Below are positions 1 to 7,886 of a DNA stretch of 16,563 nt, piece by piece. A program made the translations under genes and the position numbers. Under the pieces are notes generated by a model that was not told where the DNA came from, did not search any database, and was given only the letters and a program-made list of their open reading frames with translations. The DNA comes from an uncultured Spirochaetia bacterium. GTDB taxonomy: Bacteria; Spirochaetota; UBA4802; JAGODF01. The DNA is taken from contig CALCJG010000199.1 in NCBI GenBank assembly GCA_937967705.1, forward strand, positions 1 to 16,563, written 5' to 3'. Position 1 is the stretch's first letter. Each line of letters starts with the position of its first letter.

Positions 1-1266
1 CTGAAGCGAATCACCAAGAGGCAGATAAGCAACGTCCTGTTCTTCAACCGGGATCAGTACTCCCGATCCCTTCAGAACATCGCGGAACTGGTTTCTTCAC
101 CGCAGGACGTGCACCTGAAAATTGACATGATATTTTCCGAGATCCGGCACATGATGGGCCTGCCGACCATAAAGATGGCTCTTTTCCAGCCCTTCACCGC
201 CGCGGAAAGCGCACAGAGCGATTCCCTGGAATTCTTCGCCGAGGACTCGGACCTAACAAGCTACTTTTCGAAAAACCGCAGCATCATTTACCGGTACTCC
301 CTGATCAAAAACTCCCTCCTCGAGCAGAGGATCCTCCAATTCCTCGAAGCCCGGGACGTCATTCTCATCATACCGGTTTTCGTGGAACAGGAACTGCTGG
401 GAGCCCTTCTCGTGGGGGAAAAGGCCGACCGAGAGCTTTTTTCCGGGATAGATATACACTACCTCGAAACGGTATCCCTACAGCTGTGTCAGCTATTCGT
501 GAACGACCGCCTCTTCCGTAACTACATACAGAAACGCCACTTCGAAAGAGAGCTCGACATAGCCTCCTTCATACAGATGCGGCTCTTCCCCAAAAAAGCG
601 CCGGAAAAGAGCAGGCTGCGCATCAGTTTCTACAACAGGCCCTTCCTCAAAGTCACCGGCGATTATTTCGATTTCATCACCCTCGACAAGAACTGCACCG
701 CCATAATCATCGGCGATGTTTCGGGCCACGGACTTTCCGCAGCCATGATTCTCTCAATGACCAACAGCCTCATCCACGCCATGCTGCGGGAGAAGCGTTC
801 CATCGAAAAGGCCATCGAGGAAATCAACCACTTCCTCAACCACCGGTACAAGGGCACCGAGCTGATCACCCTTTTTGCCGGCATCTTCAACAAGGAGACC
901 CGGGAGTTCACTTACATCAACGCGGGGCACTGCACGCCCATCCTCATGCGAAGGAGCAAAAAGCAGATCACCAGCCTCGAGGGACGCTCAAAGATCATCG
1001 GTGCCGATCCTGGGGCCAATTATTTCGCTTCCAAGATAACCTTCGAAAGGGACGACGAGATGATTCTCTACACCGACGGGACCGTGGAGATTTTCGACGA
1101 CCAGGAAAACAGGGAGTTTACGGAAAAAAATCTCTTGAAGATATTGAGCGACAACATAAACTCCGACATCGACGGCAAGATCAACGCCGTAGTTGACGGA
1201 TTTAATAAATTCAATCCCGAGGCCATCAAAGATGACATCACCCTCATTGCCCTTCAGATTCTTTAA
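1..1266 (+). CDS. GAF domain / PP2C (SpoIIE-type) serine phosphatase, 5' partial
   Basis: The reading frame is open from base 1, so the gene is cut at the window edge (421 residues visible; the first in-window GTG at 109 is probably not the start). The first ~50 residues resemble the linker that follows an N-terminal membrane module in such sensors. Residues ~50-170 look like a GAF domain. Residues ~180-421 are a SpoIIE/RsbU-type PP2C phosphatase: GDYFD (metal Asp near residues 221-224), GDVSGHG (Asp239), an AGH motif, LYTDG and a final DDITLIAL. Members of this family dephosphorylate anti-anti-sigma-type proteins in partner-switching pathways. No anti-sigma or STAS gene is visible here, so the substrate is unknown. 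The 3' end overlaps the next gene by 35 bases, suggesting co-expression. The family call is firm; the pathway role is inference. Confidence 0.9.
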   Translation: MKRITKRQISNVLFFNRDQYSRSLQNIAELVSSPQDVHLKIDMIFSEIRHMMGLPTIKMALFQPFTAAESAQSDSLEFFAEDSDLTSYFSKNRSIIYRYSLIKNSLLEQRILQFLEARDVILIIPVFVEQELLGALLVGEKADRELFSGIDIHYLETVSLQLCQLFVNDRLFRNYIQKRHFERELDIASFIQMRLFPKKAPEKSRLRISFYNRPFLKVTGDYFDFITLDKNCTAIIIGDVSGHGLSAAMILSMTNSLIHAMLREKRSIEKAIEEINHFLNHRYKGTELITLFAGIFNKETREFTYINAGHCTPILMRRSKKQITSLEGRSKIIGADPGANYFASKITFERDDEMILYTDGTVEIFDDQENREFTEKNLLKILSDNINSDIDGKINAVVDGFNKFNPEAIKDDITLIALQIL

Positions 1267-3733
1267 ATCCGCCCTGGCTGCTGGCGCCACACTTCTCTTC
1301 CTGGTCCTCATTTTCGCCGGGACACTGCGGGCATCCGAAAATCCCTTTACCCTTCCTGTCCCTCTCTCCTCAGCCAGCTACACCGACGGAGAATACGCGC
1401 CCCTGATCAATCCCGTCTTTTCCGACACCTCGGATTCGACGGCGCTCTCCTACCGTTACATGCGACTCAACGATACGGACCGGGGCAACCATCTTGTTCT
1501 TCTCAACACCCTGGGTTTTTCGTTCTCCTATGCCTGGCTGGAAAACCTCTACAGCGCCGAGAAAGAAGCCGCAGATCCGGCCAGAACGAAATATTTCAAT
1601 ATCAGCCGGGGCTTCTTCTTTAACAACACCTTCGGTTTCGGGGGGGGGTATTCCTTCACCAGCAGTCCCTATGAGGCGTATGATCATTACCGCTCCTGGA
1701 ACTTCGGTCTTCTTCTGCGGCCCGTATCCTTCCTCTCCCTGGGCTACACCCTGCGGGACATCAACCATCCCGACCTGAACGGCGAACCCCTGAAGAGAAC
1801 CGACACCTATTCCCTGTCCGTAAGACCCTTCGATCATTACCTCACCCTCTCGGCAGACGCCGTGAGGACCGAGGGGAAACCCATAAAGGAGGCCGACTAC
1901 TACTATTCCGCGCAGCTCTACCTGCCCCGGGACATGTCCCTCTTCGCCAGCACGAAGTCGGGCAAGTACTATTCCTTCGGGATACGGCTCCCCTTCGATT
2001 TCGGTAAAACACGAAGCACCACAGCCGTTGTGGATTATTTCGGGATGACGAAGGGCGGAAATCATCCCGGCTCTTCCCAGTTCGGCCTCACGCTCACCGG
2101 GGAGGTCTTCCAATCCACGATCATACTCCCGAAAAACATACTGAAGATCAAGATCGCCAACGAGATATCGGAGATAGAAACCCAGAGCCTCATGGGTCGC
2201 AACATCCTCTGCTATCAGGACATACTCTTCTCCATAAGCTACGCCGGCCAGGACGACAGCGTCAGAGGAATCATCCTGCTGATCGATTCCTCCAATCTCG
2301 GTTTTTCCCAGGTGCAGGAGATCCGTCAGGAGCTGCTCAACTTCCGGCGGACAGGCAAGAAGGTGCATGCCATACTTCTCAGCTCGGGCAACAAGGAATA
2401 CTACCTCGCCTCCGCGGCGGATCGTATATATTTCAATCCCTCAGAATCATTCTGGATAACGGGACTATCCGCCCAGGTCTACTTCTTCAAGGACGTCATG
2501 GACAAAGTAGGAGTCAAACTCGAGTCCGTACGTAAGGGCAAGTTTAAGTCCTTCAACGAATCCTTTACACGGCGGCACATGTCCGAGGAGTTCAAGGAGA
2601 ACATGATTACTCTCCTGAAGGACCTCAACGATCAGTTTCTCGGGGCCATCAGCGACTCACGGAAAATCCCCAGGGCTCGGGTGGAAGAGCTCCTCTCCAA
2701 AGGCTTCATGCGACCCGGGGAGGCCTTGCGCGCCGGTTTTATCGACCGCCTGGATTATCCCGAGAGTTCGGAAAAGAGCATTCTCAAGGAGCAGGGATTC
2801 AACGCCGCCGTCATCCCCCTCAAGGATTACGTGGAGCAGAACCGGAAGGTCTATCAATGGGGTCCCTTCCCCTCCATTGCCGTGATTCACGTCAACGGCT
2901 CCATCATTCGGGGTAAAACCCGGGATTCCGGCGAGCTGACCCCGGACAACATCGGCGATGAGACCTACCGGGCCCTTCTGCTGAAGGTCTTCTCCGACAG
3001 AAGCATCAAGGCGGTTGTAATCCGGGTCAATTCGGGAGGGGGTTCCGCCACAGCCTCGGACCTGATGTGGAAGTACCTGCTGATCTATAAAAAGATGTAT
3101 CCCAAACCGGTGGTCTTCTCCTTCGGGAACGTGGCCGCCTCGGGAGGCTACTACATCGCCAGTACTGGAGACAGGATCTTTGCCAGCGAGGGCACCATCA
3201 CCGGCTCCATCGGCGTTATCAGCGGAAAGATATCCCTCAAACGTCTTTATGAAAAACTGGGCATCAACAAGGATGTCATCAAGATGAGCGAATTTGCCGA
3301 TCTCTTTTCCGAATCCAGGGATCTCACCCCCAGGGAACGAGAGCTTCTGCAGAAGGGCGTGGATTACGCCTATGAGCGCTTTACCGGCGTGGTCATGAAG
3401 GGGCGCAGCCTGTCCAAATCCGACATCCCACGGGTTGCAGAAGGGCGGGTCTTTACAGGGAAACAGGCCCGGGACAAAGGACTGGTCGACACCCTGGCCG
3501 GTCTTCTCCCGGCGGTGGAATACGCCCGCCAGTTGGCCCGAATCAGGGGAGAATGCCGTCTGGTGACCCTTCCCCAGAAGAAGCTTCCCTTTTTGATGGA
3601 GCTCTTTTCCAACGGTAACGGGGAGAGATCCATCATCTATCCCTTCAGGGCGATCCTTAAGAATTACGAATGGGTCTATTACAAGGATGAGAAATTCCTT
3701 TACCTCTATCCCTACAAGGTGGAGATACGATAG
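1232..3733 (+). CDS. sppA: SppA-like signal peptide peptidase (S49) with barrel-like N-terminal region
   Basis: An 833-residue S49 serine protease, longer than the ~620 residues of the E. coli 67K form. I chose the ATG at 1232 (GAGG 9 bases upstream) over the in-frame TTG at 1193 because it gives a clean signal peptide (basic start, hydrophobic stretch, cleavage near LRA-SEN at ~35). Residues ~36-300 are rich in alternating aromatic/polar strands (for example GFSFSYAW, FGLLLRPVSFLSLGY, YYSFGIRLPF), resembling an outer-membrane barrel. Two S49 repeats follow (~302-540 and ~545-775). The catalytic pair typical of SppA is present: Lys439 in GKFKSFNESF and Ser637 in AASGGYY. The family cleaves residual signal peptides or membrane proteins. 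Outer-membrane location is inference from the N-terminal region. It overlaps the phosphatase gene. Confidence 0.88.
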   Translation: MTSPSLPFRFFKSALAAGATLLFLVLIFAGTLRASENPFTLPVPLSSASYTDGEYAPLINPVFSDTSDSTALSYRYMRLNDTDRGNHLVLLNTLGFSFSYAWLENLYSAEKEAADPARTKYFNISRGFFFNNTFGFGGGYSFTSSPYEAYDHYRSWNFGLLLRPVSFLSLGYTLRDINHPDLNGEPLKRTDTYSLSVRPFDHYLTLSADAVRTEGKPIKEADYYYSAQLYLPRDMSLFASTKSGKYYSFGIRLPFDFGKTRSTTAVVDYFGMTKGGNHPGSSQFGLTLTGEVFQSTIILPKNILKIKIANEISEIETQSLMGRNILCYQDILFSISYAGQDDSVRGIILLIDSSNLGFSQVQEIRQELLNFRRTGKKVHAILLSSGNKEYYLASAADRIYFNPSESFWITGLSAQVYFFKDVMDKVGVKLESVRKGKFKSFNESFTRRHMSEEFKENMITLLKDLNDQFLGAISDSRKIPRARVEELLSKGFMRPGEALRAGFIDRLDYPESSEKSILKEQGFNAAVIPLKDYVEQNRKVYQWGPFPSIAVIHVNGSIIRGKTRDSGELTPDNIGDETYRALLLKVFSDRSIKAVVIRVNSGGGSATASDLMWKYLLIYKKMYPKPVVFSFGNVAASGGYYIASTGDRIFASEGTITGSIGVISGKISLKRLYEKLGINKDVIKMSEFADLFSESRDLTPRERELLQKGVDYAYERFTGVVMKGRSLSKSDIPRVAEGRVFTGKQARDKGLVDTLAGLLPAVEYARQLARIRGECRLVTLPQKKLPFLMELFSNGNGERSIIYPFRAILKNYEWVYYKDEKFLYLYPYKVEIR
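1640..1648 (+). repeat. G9 homopolymer inside the sppA-like gene
   Basis: Nine consecutive G form three glycine codons (residues 137-139) in the barrel-like part of the SppA protein. The frame is intact in this copy. Such tracts can slip in replication, so it is a possible on/off switch and also a possible sequencing-error site. Confidence 0.6.
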
Positions 3734-3740
3734 CGTGCTT

Positions 3741-3774
3741 TCCCATTTTTTCATGAACATCCCCCATGTTGGGA
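3741..3774 (+). other. possible weak hairpin between sppA-like gene and next gene
   Basis: In the 104-base gap (3734-3837), TCCCA at 3741-3745 can pair with TGGGA at 3770-3774, enclosing ACAT/ATGT around a five-C loop. A second small stem CCGCC/GGCGG lies at 3792-3810. There is no U-tract after either, so a terminator is not supported. I could not find a convincing promoter for the downstream gene. Confidence 0.25.
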
Positions 3775-3837
3775 TATCTTTACAATACAATCCGCCTCTT
3801 ATGCCGGCGGGCAATCGACAAAGACCGATGATCTGAA

Positions 3838-4950
3838 ATGGACAGAAAAACGATCGAAAACATCATCCAGCAGTCCATCAAGAATCTCATCTATGAATAT
3901 GAGCTGATGAACTCAACCTTTCTTCAGGTCCTTCACATGAACATAGACCAGCTCGCCTTCAACTCGGAAAAATGGTTCGGACAATCAGTCCCGGAGGAGT
4001 ACAAAAAGGTCCTCAACTCCCTAGTGACCCTTTCCTATCTCTATTTCGACCGGCAGAAGGAGATGAGCAAGTCCCTGGTAGAACAGAAATACGAGGAAAT
4101 CGAACTGACGGCCATACTCAGGGACATAACCGATGATGTACAATCGCTCCTGAGCCTGTCCCGTATTGATATCAGCGCCAGCGCTCCCGACCCCTATATT
4201 AAAACATCCCGGCAGACCTTCCGGGATTCCATACTGAACATCTTTCTCTCCCTCAATAATTTCCTGGGTGATGATTCCCACTGCGAGATCCTTCTCTACG
4301 AGGAATACTCCAGCGTAAAAATCGACCTCAGCTTCAGGAATTTAAAGAAGAACGTTCCGGACGTTTCCAAACTTATGAAAATCTTCTACTCCTACTATGA
4401 AGACGGGCAGTACCACATCGGCATCGGCTTGAGCTCGGCTCTGGACAGTCTGCGCAGCATCGGCGGTGTAGTTTCGATCGACGGACTCCAGGGCAGCAGC
4501 GCTCTGACCCTTCGCCTCTCTTTCCCATCAGCCACGATGATTAAAACCATCGAAGAGATGCGCAAAGAGGAGGAAAACGCGTCACGCCAGGAGGAGAAGG
4601 GTCACGTGGTCCTCTGCGTGGAGGATATCATCATCGAGATGGTGCTCCTGGAAACCCTCCAGGACAGCGGGTATTCCGTTGAGAAACTCTCGCTCTTCAA
4701 CATGAGTTCCATGGCCCCAATCTTCCAGGACAAACCCCTCATCGCGGACATCAACGCGGTCAATCAGGTTTTCGACAGCTTCGAGGCATTCCTGCAGGCC
4801 TTTTCGCGATCGCAGATGATACTGATCATCTACGGCAGCGACGACATCATCGACACATCCGTGCAGCGGGACAACCTTCTCCTCATACCCAAACCCTTCG
4901 ACGTTGAAACCATACTCCGGCTCCTGGACACGGGTACTTCCCCGGCATGA
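3838..4950 (+). CDS. divergent hybrid histidine-kinase-like protein with C-terminal receiver-like domain
   Basis: A soluble 370-residue protein without signal peptide or membrane segment. Residues 1-~115 look like a helical dimerisation region: His33 in VLHMNIDQL is a candidate H-box lacking the usual acidic neighbour, and EEIELTAILRDI resembles the helix that leads into the ATPase domain. Residues ~120-235 resemble a HATPase domain, with an N-box-like stretch (LNIFLSLNNFL), an F-box-like IFYSYY and a G2-like GIGLSSA (Gly195, Gly197). The G1 Asp (DxGxG) is not evident. Residues ~257-366 resemble a receiver: Glu262/Asp263, Asp304 as possible acceptor, and Lys352 in PKPFD. It probably acts in phosphorelay or partner-switch signalling and may be catalytically degenerate. 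No strong Shine-Dalgarno is seen before the ATG. Its stop overlaps the next start (ATGA). Confidence 0.65.
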   Translation: MDRKTIENIIQQSIKNLIYEYELMNSTFLQVLHMNIDQLAFNSEKWFGQSVPEEYKKVLNSLVTLSYLYFDRQKEMSKSLVEQKYEEIELTAILRDITDDVQSLLSLSRIDISASAPDPYIKTSRQTFRDSILNIFLSLNNFLGDDSHCEILLYEEYSSVKIDLSFRNLKKNVPDVSKLMKIFYSYYEDGQYHIGIGLSSALDSLRSIGGVVSIDGLQGSSALTLRLSFPSATMIKTIEEMRKEEENASRQEEKGHVVLCVEDIIIEMVLLETLQDSGYSVEKLSLFNMSSMAPIFQDKPLIADINAVNQVFDSFEAFLQAFSRSQMILIIYGSDDIIDTSVQRDNLLLIPKPFDVETILRLLDTGTSPA

Positions 4951-6092
4951 AAAAGGAGAAGAGGAAGAGGCGTCTTTTTCGGGAACTGGCAGAGAACTAC
5001 GCCTCAATGGAAAAACCGGCCTGCGCTCATTTCCCCGAATGCGGAGGATGCCTTCTTCAGAACGTCCCTTACCCTGATCAGCTCCTTCTCAAGCGGGATT
5101 ATCTCCGCCTGCTCCTGGAGGACGTGGCCCCGGTGGAGCGCGTTATCGGCGAAGAGCCCTACCGTTACCGGAACCGCATGGATTTTGTAACGGCCTTCGG
5201 TAAGATCGGCCTGAGAAAGGCCGGCAGCTTCCGCCATGTCGTGGACATCAAATCCTGCGCCATAACCCAGGAGCGCTCCAACAGTCTCCTAAAAGCGATA
5301 CGCCCCTTTCTCCGGGAGGTAGAGGATTTCAATTATCTGAATCACACGGGCTATCTGCGCTATGTCGTCCTGCGTCAGGGATATTACACGGGCCAGACCA
5401 TGCTCAACTTCGTGATTTCGCGGAGGGAAAACCTTCTTCAGCCATGTCTCGACACGGCTCTGAGCGGGGCCGACTCGGTTTCCCTCATTCTTAGCGAGGG
5501 CAAGGCGGATCTTAGTTACGGGGAAATCATGGAAACCCTCAAGGGGGGGAGCATCGAAGAACGCTTCGATGACATCACCTTCCGTTACGGACCCAACTCC
5601 TTCTTCCAATCGAACTCTTCCGTCTCCCTGGCTCTCTACAGGAAAATTCGGGAGGAGGTGAAGGGACGCGTGCTTGATCTCTACTCCGGCGTGGGCAGCA
5701 TCAGCCTTTTTGTAGCCGGAAAAGCGGAAAGCGTCACGGGGGTGGAGATTGTGCCCGAAGCGGTGGAAATGGCCGGCCGGAACAGGGAGCTCAACGGAAC
5801 AGGAAACGCCGGATTCCGATGCGCTGACGCCCTGGATTTTCTGAAGGAGGACACCGGACGGTATGACACCTTCATCCTGGACCCGCCCCGCTCTGGGATG
5901 CACCCCAAGGTGCTGAGGGAGATCCGCAGACTGGCTCCGGAGAAGATACTCTACCTCTCCTGCAACCCCGCCAGTTTCAGGGAGGACAGGCTCGGCCTGG
6001 AGGAGTACAACCTCGAGAGCTTCGAGGCGCATGACATGTTTCCCCAGACCTCCCATGTGGAGACCCTGGCGGTCCTCAAACGCAGAAACTGA
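4947..6092 (+). CDS. rlmD: 23S rRNA (uracil-C5)-methyltransferase, RlmD/RumA family
   Basis: A 381-residue SAM-dependent enzyme of the TrmA/RlmD family, which makes 5-methyluridine in RNA. Visible features in order: iron-sulfur cysteines Cys26, Cys32 and Cys35 (CAHFPECGGC) plus Cys104 in KSCAIT; the FQSN substrate-side motif; SAM motif I DLYSGVG; the DPPR motif (LDPPRSGMHP); and catalytic Cys339 in LYLSCNP. There is no N-terminal TRAM domain, so it is shorter than E. coli RlmD (~430 residues). The ATG overlaps the upstream stop by four bases, and the stop overlaps the next start by one base (TGATG), so the three genes are likely translationally coupled. Which uridine is modified (m5U1939 of 23S, m5U747, or tRNA U54) cannot be told from the sequence. 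Confidence 0.9.
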   Translation: MKKEKRKRRLFRELAENYASMEKPACAHFPECGGCLLQNVPYPDQLLLKRDYLRLLLEDVAPVERVIGEEPYRYRNRMDFVTAFGKIGLRKAGSFRHVVDIKSCAITQERSNSLLKAIRPFLREVEDFNYLNHTGYLRYVVLRQGYYTGQTMLNFVISRRENLLQPCLDTALSGADSVSLILSEGKADLSYGEIMETLKGGSIEERFDDITFRYGPNSFFQSNSSVSLALYRKIREEVKGRVLDLYSGVGSISLFVAGKAESVTGVEIVPEAVEMAGRNRELNGTGNAGFRCADALDFLKEDTGRYDTFILDPPRSGMHPKVLREIRRLAPEKILYLSCNPASFREDRLGLEEYNLESFEAHDMFPQTSHVETLAVLKRRN

Positions 6093-7324
6093 TGGAAGAG
6101 CAAACATCCCGATCCCTGGAGCGCCGGATACGCCGCCATGTCATTGCCGGCAGCCACCGCTACTTCGCGGTCTTTCAGCCCGGATTCGAGGAAGCGGTTC
6201 GGCAGGAACTGCAGGAAATGGGTGTCGCGGAGATAAAGCAGCAGGTTCCGGGAGGCCTGGAATTCGAGGGCAGTCTCATCGACAGTTATCGGATCAATCT
6301 CTGCTCTGCCACCCTCACCCGCCTGCTTCTCCGCCTGGGAGCCTTCAAGGCTCTGCACGAAAGCCGGTTTCGGAAACGTATGGGAGAAATACCCTGGGAG
6401 CTCCATCTGGCCCCTAGCACACTGGTCGATTTCAGCATCACCTGCCGCCGCTCACGTCTCCGGCACACCGGTATGCTCCGGGAACTCGCCGCCAAAGCCG
6501 TGTCTGAGCGGCTTGCCTCCCAAGGTTTTGCCGGCACGCTTCCCGAGGGGAAACTATCCCCCTGTCAGACCGTCTTTCTCCGCTTCGAAGAGGATGTCTG
6601 CACCGTGAGCCTGGACACATCAGGCGAACCCCTTTACCGAAGGAATCTCAGGACCCATGTTACCGAGGCGCCCCTGAGGGAAACCCTGGCGGCCCTCATC
6701 CTGCGGGAGGCGGGACTTGACCGCTGCGATCTGCTCCTGGATCCCATGGGCGGTTCCGGGGTCTTCTCGCTGGAGGGAGCCCGTTTCTATCAGAGGACTC
6801 CTCCCGGGCTGACGCGGGATTTCATCTTCCAGAGCTGGCCGGCCTTCAGGTCCCCGGCCTTCTTTCATCTCAGGAAATGTCTCCAGGAAGAATCCCCCCC
6901 TAGCATGGACGGGATCGTCCAATATGCAGACAAGAGCGGGAAGGCACTGCAGGCGGCTCTGGACAACTTTACGGCAGCGGGCCTGGCAGACCGCATTCTA
7001 GTTCACCGCAGGGATTTTTTTCAGGAACCGCCGGTCATACCCTCCGGCCGCAGGGCACTGCTCGTTCTCAACCCGCCCTACGGAAAGCGTCTAGACACCG
7101 GGGAATCGCCCCCCCGCCTGTACCGTAAAATCGGCGCTGTCCTGAAATCCTATGGAAAGGAATGCGGATGGGCGGTGATTGTCCCCGATCGGGAATGCGA
7201 GGCGGCACTGGGACTGACCTGGGAAAGGAAGATCCCCTTTCAAAACGGCGGCCTCCGTGTTGCGGTTCTTATTCGACGTGCCGTCGAAACCGGCCGGATT
7301 TTCCGGAGGGAGGCGGAAGAGTGA
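6092..7324 (+). CDS. THUMP-domain class I RNA methyltransferase, RlmL (UPF0020) family
   Basis: 410 residues, the length of the N-terminal half of E. coli RlmKL or of stand-alone RlmL/YpsC-type enzymes, which make N2-methylguanosine in 23S rRNA. Residues ~20-165 form the ferredoxin-like/THUMP RNA-binding part (starting YFAVFQPGFEEAVRQEL). Residues ~195-395 are the Rossmann methyltransferase, with LLLDPMGGSGVFSLEGA as SAM motif I and LVLNPPYGKRL as the catalytic NPPY motif. Motif I differs from the common DPxCGSGTxxIEAA pattern at several places. It is the last gene of the left run, directly coupled to rlmD, giving a pair of rRNA-modifying enzymes. Its TGA stop directly abuts the stop of the opposite-strand gene. 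The family is clear; the exact target guanosine is not. Confidence 0.87.
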   Translation: MEEQTSRSLERRIRRHVIAGSHRYFAVFQPGFEEAVRQELQEMGVAEIKQQVPGGLEFEGSLIDSYRINLCSATLTRLLLRLGAFKALHESRFRKRMGEIPWELHLAPSTLVDFSITCRRSRLRHTGMLRELAAKAVSERLASQGFAGTLPEGKLSPCQTVFLRFEEDVCTVSLDTSGEPLYRRNLRTHVTEAPLRETLAALILREAGLDRCDLLLDPMGGSGVFSLEGARFYQRTPPGLTRDFIFQSWPAFRSPAFFHLRKCLQEESPPSMDGIVQYADKSGKALQAALDNFTAAGLADRILVHRRDFFQEPPVIPSGRRALLVLNPPYGKRLDTGESPPRLYRKIGAVLKSYGKECGWAVIVPDRECEAALGLTWERKIPFQNGGLRVAVLIRRAVETGRIFRREAEE

Positions 7325-7337
7325 TCATTCTTCCGCC
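7312..7337. terminator. perfect hairpin whose loop holds the two abutting stop codons
   Basis: GGCGGAAGA (7312-7320) pairs perfectly with TCTTCCGCC (7329-7337), extended by a G-U pair. The remaining loop is TGATCA, which is the plus-strand stop (TGA) followed by the minus-strand stop (TGA read in reverse). A second small hairpin, CCGGA/TCCGG, lies just upstream at 7294-7306. No U-tract follows on either strand, so use as a bidirectional terminator or 3'-end stabiliser is inference. Confidence 0.5.
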
Positions 7338-7672
7338 CTGCTGATCGTCACCCGGGACAGATCCCCCCTTTCATCCAAATCCTTCCAGCCCTCTTCCATC
7401 CTGCCGATGATGTCCACCGGCCAGGCGGGCGTCTGACCGAAGAAGAGGCAGAGATACCCTCCCCTGCGGGAATAGGCGATTCCTCCCGAGGGAACGTCGG
7501 GCACGGGCTGATGTTCCCCCAGGTCCAGCCCCAGTGGCCCGTAGAGCTCCTGTCCCCATCGGGTCAGATCCACGGACCGGGGGAGGCAGTCAATAAATTT
7601 CCTCCCCACAGGGTCATCTCCGATTCTCCCCCAGAGAGTGATATCTCCGAAATCCATTCTGATCCTGGCCAT
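7325..7672 (-). CDS. cyclophilin-like fold protein (TM1367-like)
   Basis: A 115-residue cytoplasmic protein. The pattern matches the small cyclophilin-like family typified by Thermotoga TM1367: an N-terminal strand pair, a WGQELYGPL stretch, GGIAYSRRGGYLCLFFGQTP near the middle and a final Asp/Gly-rich turn (IIGRMEEGWKDLD). The biochemical role of this family is unsettled; proline isomerase activity should not be assumed. A strong GGAGG lies shortly before the ATG. The gene is transcribed alone on the minus strand and meets the RlmL-family gene stop-to-stop. I recognise the family from the conserved core, not from active-site residues. Confidence 0.75.
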   Translation of the reverse strand: MARIRMDFGDITLWGRIGDDPVGRKFIDCLPRSVDLTRWGQELYGPLGLDLGEHQPVPDVPSGGIAYSRRGGYLCLFFGQTPAWPVDIIGRMEEGWKDLDERGDLSRVTISRAEE

Positions 7673-7827
7673 GCTCTTCCTCCCGGCCCCGTGGAGGGGT
7701 GTATTCTACGGTGCAGAAAGAAAAAATCTAAACCCCCCGGTCCTCTCCGTCAAGACAAAACCTCTATATCGAAAAACCATGAACCCCTCGATCCGTCGAG
7801 AAAAGTAGCATCCTGGAGCAAATCTGC

Positions 7828-7856
7828 TTGTCAACCGAGGGGGGTGGTAGTTTAAT
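7828..7856 (+). promoter_or_regulatory. sigma70-type promoter for the 7887-10108 gene run
   Basis: TTGTCA at 7828-7833 (5 of 6 to the -35 consensus), a 17-base spacer, and TTTAAT at 7851-7856 (5 of 6 to the -10 consensus). Transcription would begin near 7863, about 24 bases before the ATG at 7887. It drives the small ORF and the dehydratase subunit that follows. Confidence 0.6.
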
Positions 7857-7886
7857 CACTCCAGTATATCCGCTACGGAGGCTTTC

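Noticed and set aside
1370..2368. 332-codon minus-strand frame opposite the SppA gene
   Set aside because: Long only because the sense gene is codon-biased; no domain or ribosome binding site, and the sense strand has clear S49 motifs.
2657..3814. 385-codon minus-strand frame opposite the SppA C-terminal half
   Set aside because: Shadow of a well-supported gene with catalytic residues on the plus strand; the translated sequence has no family features.
5289..6107. 272-codon minus-strand frame opposite rlmD
   Set aside because: Antisense shadow of a gene with complete TrmA/RlmD motifs.
7511..7855. 114-codon plus-strand frame opposite the cyclophilin-like gene
   Set aside because: Overlaps the supported minus-strand gene and the promoter at 7828-7856; Pro/Ser-rich low-information translation.
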